Positions 15,302 through 23,561 of a DNA stretch of 64,000 bases are shown piece by piece. Under the pieces are notes generated by a model. The model was not told where the DNA came from and ran no database searches. It saw only the letters and a program-made list of their open reading frames with translations. How positions within the stretch are numbered: position 1 is the stretch's first letter; the number at the start of each line of letters is the position of its first letter. This DNA comes from Rhodoferax_B ferrireducens_A (GTDB lineage Bacteria; Pseudomonadota; Gammaproteobacteria; Burkholderiales; Burkholderiaceae_C). The stretch covers positions 558,001 to 622,000 of the forward strand of contig NZ_JAVDXT010000001.1 of assembly GCF_031458075.1 (NCBI RefSeq), given 5' to 3'. The position numbers and the translations under genes are program-made.

Positions 15302-16402
15302 ATGAATCAGGCACAAAAGTACCAACGCTGCATGGTGTTCGCCGGCGGTGGCTTCCGCTTCGGCATCTATCTGGGCATGTATGCGGCGGCGCGGGATGCG
15401 GGCCGTCCGCCCGATCTGCTGCTGGCCACCTGCGGCGGTGCGCTGGCGGCGGCCATCATCCAGGCGCTGCCCGACGACGCACAGCGCAAGGCCTGGCTCA
15501 GCTCGCCGCAGATGTACGCGTTCTGGCAAGGCCTGCAGCCGGCACCGCGGGCGCGCATCAGCCGCACCTTGCTGCAGGCGGCCCGGCGCAAGCTATCGCG
15601 GGCACCGGCGCCGGTGCTGCCGGATCTGTTCAACGACTACCTGTTCGAAGTGCCGCACCATCTGCCGCTGCCCACGCCGGCCGCTGCGTCCGAGGTGGCG
15701 GTGGCCACCATCGGCGGCAAGCTGCTGTACGGGCCTGGTGAAGTAGGGCAGGCGCGCGGCACGCGCAAGCTATTTGCGCAGACCGTGTTCTGCGAGCCGC
15801 GGGCGGCGGCGCTGCTGCAAGGCATGGTTTCGCCGTTTGCCGACCCGCGATGGGGCAACCATGCGTTGGCCGATGCGGTGCTGACCGACACCACGATGCC
15901 GCTGGATGCGGCGGCCTGCATGTCGATCATCGACTTCTATTACTTCCCCTGCTACAGCCATGGCGCTAACAACTACCTGGGTGGCGTGGTCGATCTGTTC
16001 CCCATCGAAGTGGCGCGTCGGCTGGCCGACGAGGTGATGATCGAATTCAAGGAGTCGTTTGACCAGACCTTCTCTATCCCCGCCTGGCGCACCGTGCTGG
16101 GCCTGGATGGCAACCAGCGCATGCGCCAGGTCAACGGCGAGTTTGCCGATGTGTGGTTCGATACCTCGGACATTACCGCGGCGCTGCCCATCCAGCAGAT
16201 CGGCAAGCGGCTGGACTGGCTGCACAACCGCATCGTGCTGAACGTGCCCGCCAGCTACGCCACCTATGTGCAGTACATGGACGCGCAGTGGCAGTACGGC
16301 TACCAGCGCGGCATGGAGGCGCTGCGCCGGCGCCAGCCGAACGACATCTCGGCCATGCGCAACCCCGACCGCTACAACCAGGCCCAGCCATGCGCGTCCT
16401 GA
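15302..16402 (+). CDS. Patatin-like protein with altered catalytic residues
   Basis: This encodes 366 aa. The patatin oxyanion loop is present (Gly15-Gly-Gly-Phe-Arg-Phe-Gly). The nucleophile elbow reads Ala42-Thr-Cys44-Gly-Gly instead of Gly-x-Ser-x-Gly, and the usual Asp-Gly-Gly motif reads Leu-Gly-Gly-Val-Val-Asp. So both members of the Ser-Asp dyad are replaced (Ser to Cys, Asp to Leu). It may be a Cys-dependent acyl-transferring enzyme or a non-catalytic lipid binder. The start at 15302 (MNQAQKYQR) lies 38 nt from the divergent phosphatase gene. The 3' end overlaps the SDR gene by 13 nt, so the two are one transcript. Confidence 0.8.
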   Translation: MNQAQKYQRCMVFAGGGFRFGIYLGMYAAARDAGRPPDLLLATCGGALAAAIIQALPDDAQRKAWLSSPQMYAFWQGLQPAPRARISRTLLQAARRKLSRAPAPVLPDLFNDYLFEVPHHLPLPTPAAASEVAVATIGGKLLYGPGEVGQARGTRKLFAQTVFCEPRAAALLQGMVSPFADPRWGNHALADAVLTDTTMPLDAAACMSIIDFYYFPCYSHGANNYLGGVVDLFPIEVARRLADEVMIEFKESFDQTFSIPAWRTVLGLDGNQRMRQVNGEFADVWFDTSDITAALPIQQIGKRLDWLHNRIVLNVPASYATYVQYMDAQWQYGYQRGMEALRRRQPNDISAMRNPDRYNQAQPCAS

Positions 16403-17121
16403 TCATCGGCGGCACCAGCGGCATCGGCCTGGCATTGGCGCTGCACTATCTGCAGCAGGGCGACGAAGTGGCGGTCTGCGGGCGCGATCTGGCGCGCTTG
16501 CCGGCCGGGTTGATGGAGCAGCATCCACGGTTGCAGGCATTTCCGCTGGACATCAGCGACCGGCCGGCGCTGGCCCAGCTGGTCGATCAATTCGCCGTGC
16601 CCCGCCTGGACCTGGTGGTGGTGGCCGCCGGCTTCTACTTCAACACCCGGCAGCATGTGCTGGACGCCGCCACCACGCAGCGCATGCTGCAAACCAATAT
16701 CAGCGGCTTGGCCCATGCGTTCGAGCTGGCGGCTGCCAAGATGCTGGCCCAGCAGTCGGGCCAGCTGGTGGCGGTCTCGTCGATTGCCGGCTTGCTGAAG
16801 GACTACCCCGGCGCCTCGCTGTACAGCGCGACCAAGCGCAACGTGCTGGGCATTTGCGAGAGCTACCGCATTGCCTTGCAGCCATTTGGCATCGCCGTCA
16901 CCGCCATCGTGCCCGGCTATGTGGATACCGAAAAGCTGCGCGTGCTGAACCATGGCGATGCCAGCCACAAGCCCTTTGTCCAGTCCGAGGCCCAGGCCGT
17001 GGCCCACATCGCGCAGGCCATCCAGCGCCGCGAGGCGGTGCGGGTGTTCCCCTGGCAGATGCGCTGGCTGGTGGGGCTGTTGAACCGGCTGCCGCGCCGT
17101 CTGCTGGCACTGCGCCGTTGA
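16390..17121 (+). CDS. SDR-family NAD(P)-dependent oxidoreductase
   Basis: This encodes 243 aa. A classical short-chain dehydrogenase: the N-terminal Gly-Gly-Thr-Ser-Gly-Ile-Gly dinucleotide loop, Leu-Val-Val-Val-Ala-Ala-Gly (in place of Asn-Asn-Ala-Gly), catalytic Ser in Val-Ser-Ser-Ile-Ala-Gly, and Tyr-Ser-Ala-Thr-Lys (YxxxK). The C-terminus is basic and hydrophobic (Trp-Leu-Val-Gly-Leu-Leu-Asn-Arg-Leu-Pro-Arg-Arg-Leu), suggesting membrane association as in lipid-acting SDRs. Overlapping the patatin gene, it belongs to the lipid cluster and may reduce a keto group on the lipid or its precursor. Confidence 0.9.
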   Translation: MRVLIIGGTSGIGLALALHYLQQGDEVAVCGRDLARLPAGLMEQHPRLQAFPLDISDRPALAQLVDQFAVPRLDLVVVAAGFYFNTRQHVLDAATTQRMLQTNISGLAHAFELAAAKMLAQQSGQLVAVSSIAGLLKDYPGASLYSATKRNVLGICESYRIALQPFGIAVTAIVPGYVDTEKLRVLNHGDASHKPFVQSEAQAVAHIAQAIQRREAVRVFPWQMRWLVGLLNRLPRRLLALRR

Positions 17122-17183
17122 GCGCCTGGGGGGTGGGGGTAAACTCCTACCCCTTCTTCGACGTCTTGCCCGACGCATCCTCC

Positions 17184-18443
17184 ATGCCATTTGCCTCCCT
17201 GGGACTTGCTCCCGCCTTGCTGCGCGCCGTGCGCGAACAGGGCTATACCGTCCCCACCGCCATCCAGGCTGCGGCCATTCCGGCGGTTGTACGCGGTGCC
17301 GATGTCTGGGCCGCAGCGCCCACCGGGTCCGGCAAGACAGTGGCCTTTGCGCTGCCCCTGCTGCAGCGTTTGACCGAAGCCCCGCGTGCCGACGGCAAGC
17401 GCCGCACCCGCGTGCTGGTGCTGGTGCCGACGCGCGAACTGGCGGCCCAGGTGGCCGAGGTGTTCCGCGGCCTGGCCCAGCACCTGCCGCAGCCGCTGAA
17501 AATCGCTGTGATCTTTGGCGGCGTTTCCATCAATCCGCAGATGATGGGCTTGCGCGGCGGTGCCGACATCGTGGTCGCCACGCCGGGCCGCCTGCTCGAT
17601 CTGGTGGACCACAACGCGCTGCAGTTGTCCAACGTGGCTGCCCTGGTGCTGGACGAGGCCGACCGGCTGCTCGACCTGGGCTTTGCCGACGAGCTGGCCC
17701 GTGTGCTGACCCTGCTGCCGGCACAGCGGCAAAACCTGCTGTTCTCGGCCACCTTCCCACCCGCCATCGACGCGTTGGCCGCCCAGCTGCTGCGCGAGCC
17801 GGTGCGCATCGAACTGGCGGCTGCGCCCACCACCGACCTGGCGGCTCCGGCCATTGCCCAGCGCGCGATTGCGGTGGATGCCAGCCGACGCACCCAGCTG
17901 CTGCGGCATCTGGTGCAACAGAACAAGTGGGAACGCGTGCTGGTCTTTGTGGCCACCAAGTTCTCTGCCGAAATCGTGGCCGACAAGCTGCGCAAGGCCA
18001 GCATCCTGGCCGAGCCCTTCCACGGCCAGTTGAGCCAGGGCAAACGCACCCAGGTGCTGGACGACTTCAAGGCCGGCCGCGTGCATGTGGTGGTGGCCAC
18101 CGACCTGGCGGCCCGCGGCATCGACGTGACCGAGCTGCCAGTCGTCGTCAACTACGACCTGCCACGCTCGGCCGTGGACTACATCCACCGCATCGGCCGC
18201 ACCGGCCGGGCCGGGCAGAGCGGCGAGGCCTATAGCTTCGTCACCGCCGACATGGCGGCCCACTTTGCGCTGATCGAGAAGCGCCAAGGCCTGAGCCTGT
18301 CGCGCGAAGAAATTGCGGGCTTTGAGTCGGTGGAGCTGCCCAGCGCCGACGCGGCCCCGGCAGCGCCGTCCAACGGCGGCATCAAGGGCAAGCGGCCCAG
18401 CAAGAAGGACAAGCTGCGCGCCGCCGCGGCTGGCCAAGCCTAA
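17184..18443 (+). CDS. DEAD-box RNA helicase (RhlE type)
   Basis: This encodes 419 aa. All core motifs are present: the Q-motif region Phe-x-Leu...Pro-Thr-Ala-Ile-Gln, Walker A Ala-Pro-Thr-Gly-Ser-Gly-Lys-Thr, Pro-Thr-Arg-Glu-Leu, Thr-Pro-Gly-Arg, Leu-Asp-Glu-Ala-Asp, Ser-Ala-Thr, Ala-Arg-Gly-Ile-Asp and His-Arg-Ile-Gly-Arg-Thr-Gly-Arg. The C-terminal tail is short and basic (Lys-Gly-Lys-Arg-Pro-Ser-Lys-Lys-Asp-Lys) for RNA binding. Closest in style to RhlE-like helicases that remodel ribosomal or messenger RNA. I chose ATG 17184 because it gives the normal N-terminus. The upstream gap of 62 nt leaves room for its own promoter. Confidence 0.9.
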   Translation: MPFASLGLAPALLRAVREQGYTVPTAIQAAAIPAVVRGADVWAAAPTGSGKTVAFALPLLQRLTEAPRADGKRRTRVLVLVPTRELAAQVAEVFRGLAQHLPQPLKIAVIFGGVSINPQMMGLRGGADIVVATPGRLLDLVDHNALQLSNVAALVLDEADRLLDLGFADELARVLTLLPAQRQNLLFSATFPPAIDALAAQLLREPVRIELAAAPTTDLAAPAIAQRAIAVDASRRTQLLRHLVQQNKWERVLVFVATKFSAEIVADKLRKASILAEPFHGQLSQGKRTQVLDDFKAGRVHVVVATDLAARGIDVTELPVVVNYDLPRSAVDYIHRIGRTGRAGQSGEAYSFVTADMAAHFALIEKRQGLSLSREEIAGFESVELPSADAAPAAPSNGGIKGKRPSKKDKLRAAAAGQA

Positions 18444-18482
18444 ACCTACACAGCTTGTGCGCTGGGTAGGGATAAAAAGACC

Positions 18483-18530
18483 CTGCGGCGCATATCTTGC
18501 GTGCGTGTAATGCTATTGAAAATATAGTGT
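18483..18530. repeat. Intergenic repeat, copy 3 (degenerate)
   Basis: GCGGCGCATATCTTGCGTGC followed by TGCTATTGAAAATATAGTGT. The right half matches the CTATCAAAATAG family well and the left half poorly. It lies between the helicase and chemoreceptor genes. Confidence 0.5.
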
Positions 18531-18671
18531 CTGCATAATTGCACCAGATTTCCTCTGGCGCGGTGGTCTGGGGTGCGAAGAGTCCTATCTATGGCTTGAG
18601 AGTGCCGCAGAACTGCCGATAACCCTGTTTTGTTCCACATTTCTTCGTCGTCACTGCCGAAGACACACGCT

Positions 18672-20480
18672 ATGCCCAATTTTGTTACCAATCTGTCCAC
18701 CGCCAAACGCCTAGGCCTGGGTTTTGCCCTGGTGCTCATCTTGTCCTTGATCAGCATCGTCATGGGGCTGTCGCGCCTGAGTTCGGTGGCCCAGGCCACG
18801 CAGGACATGGTGGCGAGCCCGGTGCAGACCGAGCGGGTGGTCAGCGACTGGTACCGGAACATCCACACTGGTGTGCGCCGCACCGGTGCCATCGCCAAGA
18901 GCAGCGACCCTTCGGTGGCCGCTTATTTTGCGGAAGACCAGGCAGCTTCGTCCAAGAGCTCGGCCGAGCTGCAAAAAGCCCTGGAGGAGCTGCTGACGAC
19001 CGACAAGGAAAAAGCCTTGTTCGCCGAAATCGGCGCGCAGCGCAAGATTTACGTCGCCGCGCGTGACGAAATCCTGGCTCTCAAGAAGGAAGACAAAACC
19101 GAAGAGGCCGGCAAGGTGCTGGACGAAAAGTTCGTGCCGGCTTCCAAGGCCTACATCGCCAAGGTCGAGGCCCTGGTGAAACAGCAGCGCGACGAAATCG
19201 ACACCGTGGCGAAGGACATCCAGGCCAACTACACCGCCAGCCGCAGCCTGATGGTGGCTTTGGGCGTGGTCAGCATCGCGCTCAGCACCCTGATCGCCTG
19301 GTTGTTGTCGGGCACCATCACCCGGCCCCTGGCGCAAGCCACGGCCGTGGCCCGCCAAGTGGCCTCCGGCGACCTGACGGCGCATATCCCCAACGACCGT
19401 AGCGACGAAGTGGGCCAGCTGCTGTCCAGCCTGCACGATATGCAGGTCAGCCTGGTACGCGTGGTGGCCAATGTGCGCTCCGGCTCCGAAGGCGTGGCCA
19501 CTGCCAGTGCCGAAATCGCCCAGGGCAACGACGACCTCAGCGCCCGCACCGAGAGCCAGGCCAGCGCGCTGGAGCAGACCGCAGCCTCGATGGAAGAACT
19601 CAGCTCCACCGTCAAACAGAATGCCGACAACGCCCGCCAGGCCAACCAGCTGGCCATGAGCGCCTCTACCGTGGCCATCCAGGGTGGTGATGTGGTGACC
19701 CAGGTGGTCGAGACCATGAAAGGCATCAACGACAGCAGCAAGAAGATTTCCGACATCATCAGCGTGATCGACGGTATCGCCTTCCAGACGAATATCCTGG
19801 CGCTGAATGCCGCGGTGGAAGCGGCCCGTGCTGGCGAGCAAGGCCGCGGCTTTGCGGTGGTGGCGAGCGAGGTGCGGAATCTGGCCGGCCGCTCGGCCGA
19901 AGCCGCCAAGGAAATCAAGAACCTGATCAATGCCAGCGTGGAGCGCGTGGCCCAGGGCACGGCCCAGGTCGACCAGGCCGGCGTCACCATGACCGAGGTG
20001 GTCAGCTCGATCCGCCGGGTTACCGACATCATGGGCGAGATCAGCGCCGCCAGCACCGAACAGTCGCTGGGCGTGGCCCAGGTCGGCGAAGCCGTCACCC
20101 AGATGGACCAGGCGACCCAGCAGAACGCGGCCCTGGTCGAAGAAATGGCCGCCGCGGCGAACGGCTTGCGCAACCAGGCACAGGACCTGGTGCAGGTGGT
20201 GGCGGTGTTCAAGCTGGACGGCAGTGCTGTACAGCAGGTCGCGCCGGCTGCGCGCGCACCCGTGCGTGCCGCCGTGCCGGCGCCCCAGCGTGCCGCAGCG
20301 CCCCGTCCCGCTGCCGCCAAGCTCAATACGCCCCGCGCCGCAGCGGTTCCCAAGCCTGCTGCCATTGCCCGTCCACCCGTAGCAGCTGGCAAGCCCGCGA
20401 CAAAGCCAGCCGCCAAGCCGGTGGTCAAGTTGAGCGCTCCCAAGCCCGCCATCAACGAAGACGACTGGACCAGCTTCTAA
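18672..20480 (+). CDS. Methyl-accepting chemotaxis protein
   Basis: This encodes 602 aa. A transmembrane segment at about residues 14-34, a periplasmic four-helix-bundle (4HB_MCP-like) domain to about 190, a second transmembrane segment at about 192-212, HAMP (Thr-Arg-Pro-Leu...Gly-Asp-Leu-Thr), then the signalling domain with the hairpin tip Ile-Ala-Phe-Gln-Thr-Asn-Ile-Leu-Ala-Leu-Asn-Ala-Ala-Val-Glu-Ala-Ala-Arg. The tail is Ala/Pro/Lys-rich and ends Asp-Asp-Trp-Thr-Ser-Phe, resembling the NWETF pentapeptide that tethers CheR/CheB, so it is probably an adaptation-proficient receptor. ATG 18672 gives the expected short cytoplasmic start. No chemotaxis genes are adjacent. The ligand is unknown. 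Confidence 0.95.
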   Translation: MPNFVTNLSTAKRLGLGFALVLILSLISIVMGLSRLSSVAQATQDMVASPVQTERVVSDWYRNIHTGVRRTGAIAKSSDPSVAAYFAEDQAASSKSSAELQKALEELLTTDKEKALFAEIGAQRKIYVAARDEILALKKEDKTEEAGKVLDEKFVPASKAYIAKVEALVKQQRDEIDTVAKDIQANYTASRSLMVALGVVSIALSTLIAWLLSGTITRPLAQATAVARQVASGDLTAHIPNDRSDEVGQLLSSLHDMQVSLVRVVANVRSGSEGVATASAEIAQGNDDLSARTESQASALEQTAASMEELSSTVKQNADNARQANQLAMSASTVAIQGGDVVTQVVETMKGINDSSKKISDIISVIDGIAFQTNILALNAAVEAARAGEQGRGFAVVASEVRNLAGRSAEAAKEIKNLINASVERVAQGTAQVDQAGVTMTEVVSSIRRVTDIMGEISAASTEQSLGVAQVGEAVTQMDQATQQNAALVEEMAAAANGLRNQAQDLVQVVAVFKLDGSAVQQVAPAARAPVRAAVPAPQRAAAPRPAAAKLNTPRAAAVPKPAAIARPPVAAGKPATKPAAKPVVKLSAPKPAINEDDWTSF

Positions 20481-20510
20481 GGGAAGCGGGCCGGCCAAAA
20501 AACAAATGAT

Positions 20511-20565
20511 TTTGGCCTCTGGCACTCACAGTTATTGCGTAAGTAGCTATTGAAAAGAGAGTGCT
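20511..20565. repeat. Intergenic repeat, copy 4
   Basis: TTTTGGCCTCTGGCACTCAC, then TTGCGTAAGTAGCTATTGAA, then AAGAGAGTGC. It lies between the chemoreceptor stop and the operator of the GntR-esterase gene. Confidence 0.7.
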
Positions 20566-20593
20566 TATGGTTTGGTAAGGGTGCTTGATAGGG

Positions 20594-20625
20594 TTATCGA
20601 TAGTTTGAAGAAAGACTATCGATAA
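20594..20625. promoter_or_regulatory. Perfect 11-bp inverted repeat, likely operator of the GntR fusion gene
   Basis: TTATCGATAGT, a 10-nt spacer, then ACTATCGATAA: 11-bp perfect arms ending 17 nt before the ATG at 20642. AT-rich, in the promoter position of a gene whose product starts with a GntR DNA-binding domain. It is the natural candidate for autoregulation and control of the sugar operon. Confidence 0.6.
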
Positions 20626-20641
20626 TAAAATTTGGCTTGTC

Positions 20642-22237
20642 ATGAAGCCAAATACCTCTTCTTCCGGCCGCAAGAGCAACAGCGTCTACCGCGACCTGCG
20701 CAAGCAGATCGTGCTGGCCGAGTTGCCCGCAGGCCAGCAACTGGTCGAGCTCGAAGTCGCCAAGCAGATGAACTGCAGCCAAAGCACGGTGCGCGAAGCG
20801 CTGATGCGCTTGCAGGAGGACGGCTTGATCGTGCGCCAGGGCTACCGGGGTACCCTGGTGTCGTCGGTGTCGGCCACCGAGGGCCAGGAGTCTCTGGACA
20901 TCCGGGCGCGTATCGAGTCGCGGGCGGCGGCGCTGTCCATGGGGAACTTCAGCTCTGCGCACATTGCGGCTCTGAGCACGCTGGTGCAGCAAATGGAAGT
21001 GCTGGCCGAGCAGGGCGATGAATACGGCCTGTTCGAGCTGGACCAGGAGTTCCACCACACGCTCTACGAGGCCGCCAACCTGCCGGCGCTGATGCCCATT
21101 CTGGACCGCTGCTCGCTGTGCAGCCACCGCTACAAGATCACCCAGTCCACCACACGCCGCACCTTGCGCGATACGGCTTTGCGGCACTGGAAGATTGTCG
21201 AGGCCGTGCAGTCCGGCAGTGCCGCCGAGCTGGAGCGCGTGCTGTTCCACCATGTATCGAGTGTGATTGGCGATGCCGATGGCGCCAGCAAGGCCGCGCC
21301 AGAACTGCGCATGTCCGATGCCATGGCCGCCATCTTCCAGCGCCTGCAAAAAGAGGATGCGCACCTGCCCAACCCGATGCAGATTCCGCTGGACCAGGCG
21401 CGCACCAATTTCAACGCCAGCAATGCGCGCTGGAACCACATAGACACCGCCGTCTTCGCCATCGACTACTTCACTATTCCGTGCCCGACGCACCAGATGC
21501 CGGCCGTGCGCATAGCGCCCCAGGCCGGTGGGCGCAAGGGCACGCTGCTGTATCTGCACGGCGGCGGCTGGGTCTTTGGCTCCATCCACACCCATCTGGG
21601 GGCGATGGCCCGGCTGGCGGCACTCAGCGGCCTGACCGTGGTCGGCATCGACTACCGCCTGGCACCCGACGCGCCGTTTCCAGCCGGCTTGAACGATGCT
21701 GTCTGGGCCTGGCACTGGCTGCGCGCCGAGCAGGCTGCGCGTGGCCTGGGCGCACCGTGGTTTATTTCGGGCGACTCGTCCGGAGCGAACCTGGCTTTGT
21801 CCACGATGCTGGACCTGCGCCACGCGGGCGAAGCCTTGCCCGATGCAGCCCTGCTGTTCTATGGCGTGTTCGACGCCAACCACCAGACTGAGTCGCACCT
21901 GCGCTGCGGCCAGGGCCAGTTTGGCCTGACCACCGAAAAAATGGCCTGGTACCGCGCGCACTACCTCAGCGGCACCCGCCGTGACCCGGCTGACCCGCGG
22001 GTTTCGCCATTGCTGGCAGATTTGCAAGGCCTGCCGCCGATCTTCCTGAATGCCGCCGGGCTGGACCCACTGCGCGACGACAGCCTGCTGCTGGCCCAGC
22101 GCCTGGCGCAGGCCACCGTGCCCTGCCAGCTCAAGGTGGTCGAAGGCGTGGTGCACGGCTTCATGCAAATGGGCAGCGAGTTGCCCGAAGCCCAGGCCGC
22201 CTTCCAGGATGCCGCCGCGTTCACCCGGTCCTGGTGA
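20642..22237 (+). CDS. GntR (FCD) regulator fused to an HSL-family alpha/beta hydrolase
   Basis: This encodes 531 aa in one uninterrupted frame. Residues ~15-80 are a GntR winged HTH (Tyr-Arg-Asp-Leu-Arg, Gln-Ser-Thr-Val-Arg-Glu-Ala-Leu-Met-Arg-Leu-Gln-Glu-Asp-Gly). Residues ~90-215 are an FCD ligand-binding domain (Asp-Gln-Glu-Phe-His-His-Thr-Leu, His-Trp-Lys-Ile-Val-Glu-Ala-Val). Residues ~290-525 are a hormone-sensitive-lipase-type esterase with His-Gly-Gly-Gly-Trp-Val, Gly-Asp-Ser379-Ser-Gly, Asp-Pro-Leu-Arg-Asp-Asp and Val-His-Gly-Phe. GntR/FadR regulators normally end near residue 230, so this is a true regulator-enzyme fusion. It heads a sugar ABC operon; the esterase may act on the inducer or on the imported (for example acylated) sugar. 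Confidence 0.9.
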   Translation: MKPNTSSSGRKSNSVYRDLRKQIVLAELPAGQQLVELEVAKQMNCSQSTVREALMRLQEDGLIVRQGYRGTLVSSVSATEGQESLDIRARIESRAAALSMGNFSSAHIAALSTLVQQMEVLAEQGDEYGLFELDQEFHHTLYEAANLPALMPILDRCSLCSHRYKITQSTTRRTLRDTALRHWKIVEAVQSGSAAELERVLFHHVSSVIGDADGASKAAPELRMSDAMAAIFQRLQKEDAHLPNPMQIPLDQARTNFNASNARWNHIDTAVFAIDYFTIPCPTHQMPAVRIAPQAGGRKGTLLYLHGGGWVFGSIHTHLGAMARLAALSGLTVVGIDYRLAPDAPFPAGLNDAVWAWHWLRAEQAARGLGAPWFISGDSSGANLALSTMLDLRHAGEALPDAALLFYGVFDANHQTESHLRCGQGQFGLTTEKMAWYRAHYLSGTRRDPADPRVSPLLADLQGLPPIFLNAAGLDPLRDDSLLLAQRLAQATVPCQLKVVEGVVHGFMQMGSELPEAQAAFQDAAAFTRSW

Positions 22238-22274
22238 TCACTTTCCCTGCCCCAGAAAACCTACAGGAGACAGC

Positions 22275-23519
22275 ATGCAGATCCTACGCCGCCCCTTGCT
22301 CGCCAGCGCCCTTGCCAGCGCCTTTGCCGGCGCGCTGGCCCTGGCCTTCAGCGCCAGCGCTGCCGCCCAGCAGACCGTGAACTTCTGGTACCACGTGGAC
22401 AACGCGGAAAACACCAAGCTGATGGACGAGCTGGTCAAGAGCTTCGAGACCAAGAACCCCGACATCCGTATCAAGGCCGAGAACGTGCCCTGGAACAACT
22501 ACTTCGACAAGCTGTTCATCTCCATCGCCGGCGGCAAGGCGCCCGACGTGGCCGTGACCCGGCTGGCGCTGCAGCCGCAGCTGCTGGAGATGGACGCCAT
22601 CGAGCCCATCACCAAGCGCCTGGCCGCTTGGCCCGGCAAGGCCGACCTGGCCAACAACCTGCTGGACATCAACAAAGCCTCGGACGGCGAGTACTACTAC
22701 ATGCCGCTGCAGTACGTGGCCATCTACCTCTACTACCGCACCGACCTGTTCGCTAAGTACAACCTGAAGCCGCCGGCTACCTGCGAAGACTTTCTGGAGG
22801 CCGCCAAGAAGCTGACCCTGCCGGCCACCGCCAATGGTGGCACCGAGCTGTATGGCTTTGGCATGCGCGGCGGCAAGGGCGGGCACGACAACTGGGGGCC
22901 CTTCGTGCTGTCGCAAACCGGCTTCGCGCCGGGCGCCATGAATACACCCAAGGCCGTGGCCGCCAACAGCTGGTACATCGACCTGCTGCGCAAGCACAAG
23001 GTGGCGCCGCCCTCGGCGCCCAACGATGGTTTCAACGAAATCATCAGCGCCTTCAAGGCCGGCCGCACGGCCATGATCTTCCACCACATCGGCTCGGCCA
23101 AGAGCATGGCCGACGCATTGGGCGACAAGGTTTCGGCCGTGCCCGTGCCCTCGTGCGGCGGCGGCCGCTGGACCTATTTCGGCGACGAGTCCACCACCAT
23201 GTTCAAGACCTCCAAGGTCAAGGAGGCATCCTGGAAGTGGATGAGCTTTCTGAGCGAGAGCGACAACAACCTGAAGTTCAACGAAGCCACCGGCCAGTTG
23301 ACGGTGACCAAGAGTGGCGCGCTCAAGGTGCCGCAACCCGCGCGCTTCGTGAAGGCGACCATGGATTCGCTGGCCTTTGCCAAGCCACTGCCGCTGGTGC
23401 CACAAACCGCGGACTTCGTGTCCTCGGTCTGGCCCACCACCATGCAGCGCGCGCTGAATGGCGAGATCAGCTCCGCGCAAATGATGGACGCCATCGACAA
23501 GCACTTCAACGCCAAGTAA
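22275..23519 (+). CDS. ABC sugar transporter, periplasmic binding protein
   Basis: This encodes 414 aa. A Sec signal peptide (Arg-Arg, hydrophobic core, cleavage near Ala-Ser-Ala-Ala-Ala-Gln, about residue 34), then an extracellular solute-binding family 1 (UgpB/MalE-like) domain: Val-Asn-Phe-Trp-Tyr-His-Val-Asp, Ile-Ala-Gly-Gly-Lys-Ala-Pro-Asp-Val-Ala, Met-Pro-Leu-Gln-Tyr, Phe-Lys-Ala-Gly-Arg-Thr-Ala-Met. AGGAG 6 nt before ATG 22275 supports the start. It delivers a sugar or sugar derivative to the permease pair encoded next. Gap of 37 nt after the fusion gene: same operon. Confidence 0.95.
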   Translation: MQILRRPLLASALASAFAGALALAFSASAAAQQTVNFWYHVDNAENTKLMDELVKSFETKNPDIRIKAENVPWNNYFDKLFISIAGGKAPDVAVTRLALQPQLLEMDAIEPITKRLAAWPGKADLANNLLDINKASDGEYYYMPLQYVAIYLYYRTDLFAKYNLKPPATCEDFLEAAKKLTLPATANGGTELYGFGMRGGKGGHDNWGPFVLSQTGFAPGAMNTPKAVAANSWYIDLLRKHKVAPPSAPNDGFNEIISAFKAGRTAMIFHHIGSAKSMADALGDKVSAVPVPSCGGGRWTYFGDESTTMFKTSKVKEASWKWMSFLSESDNNLKFNEATGQLTVTKSGALKVPQPARFVKATMDSLAFAKPLPLVPQTADFVSSVWPTTMQRALNGEISSAQMMDAIDKHFNAK

Positions 23520-23561
23520 TCAAGGCCAGGCAATGGACAGCCACGTTCGGCACGAAGCGCC

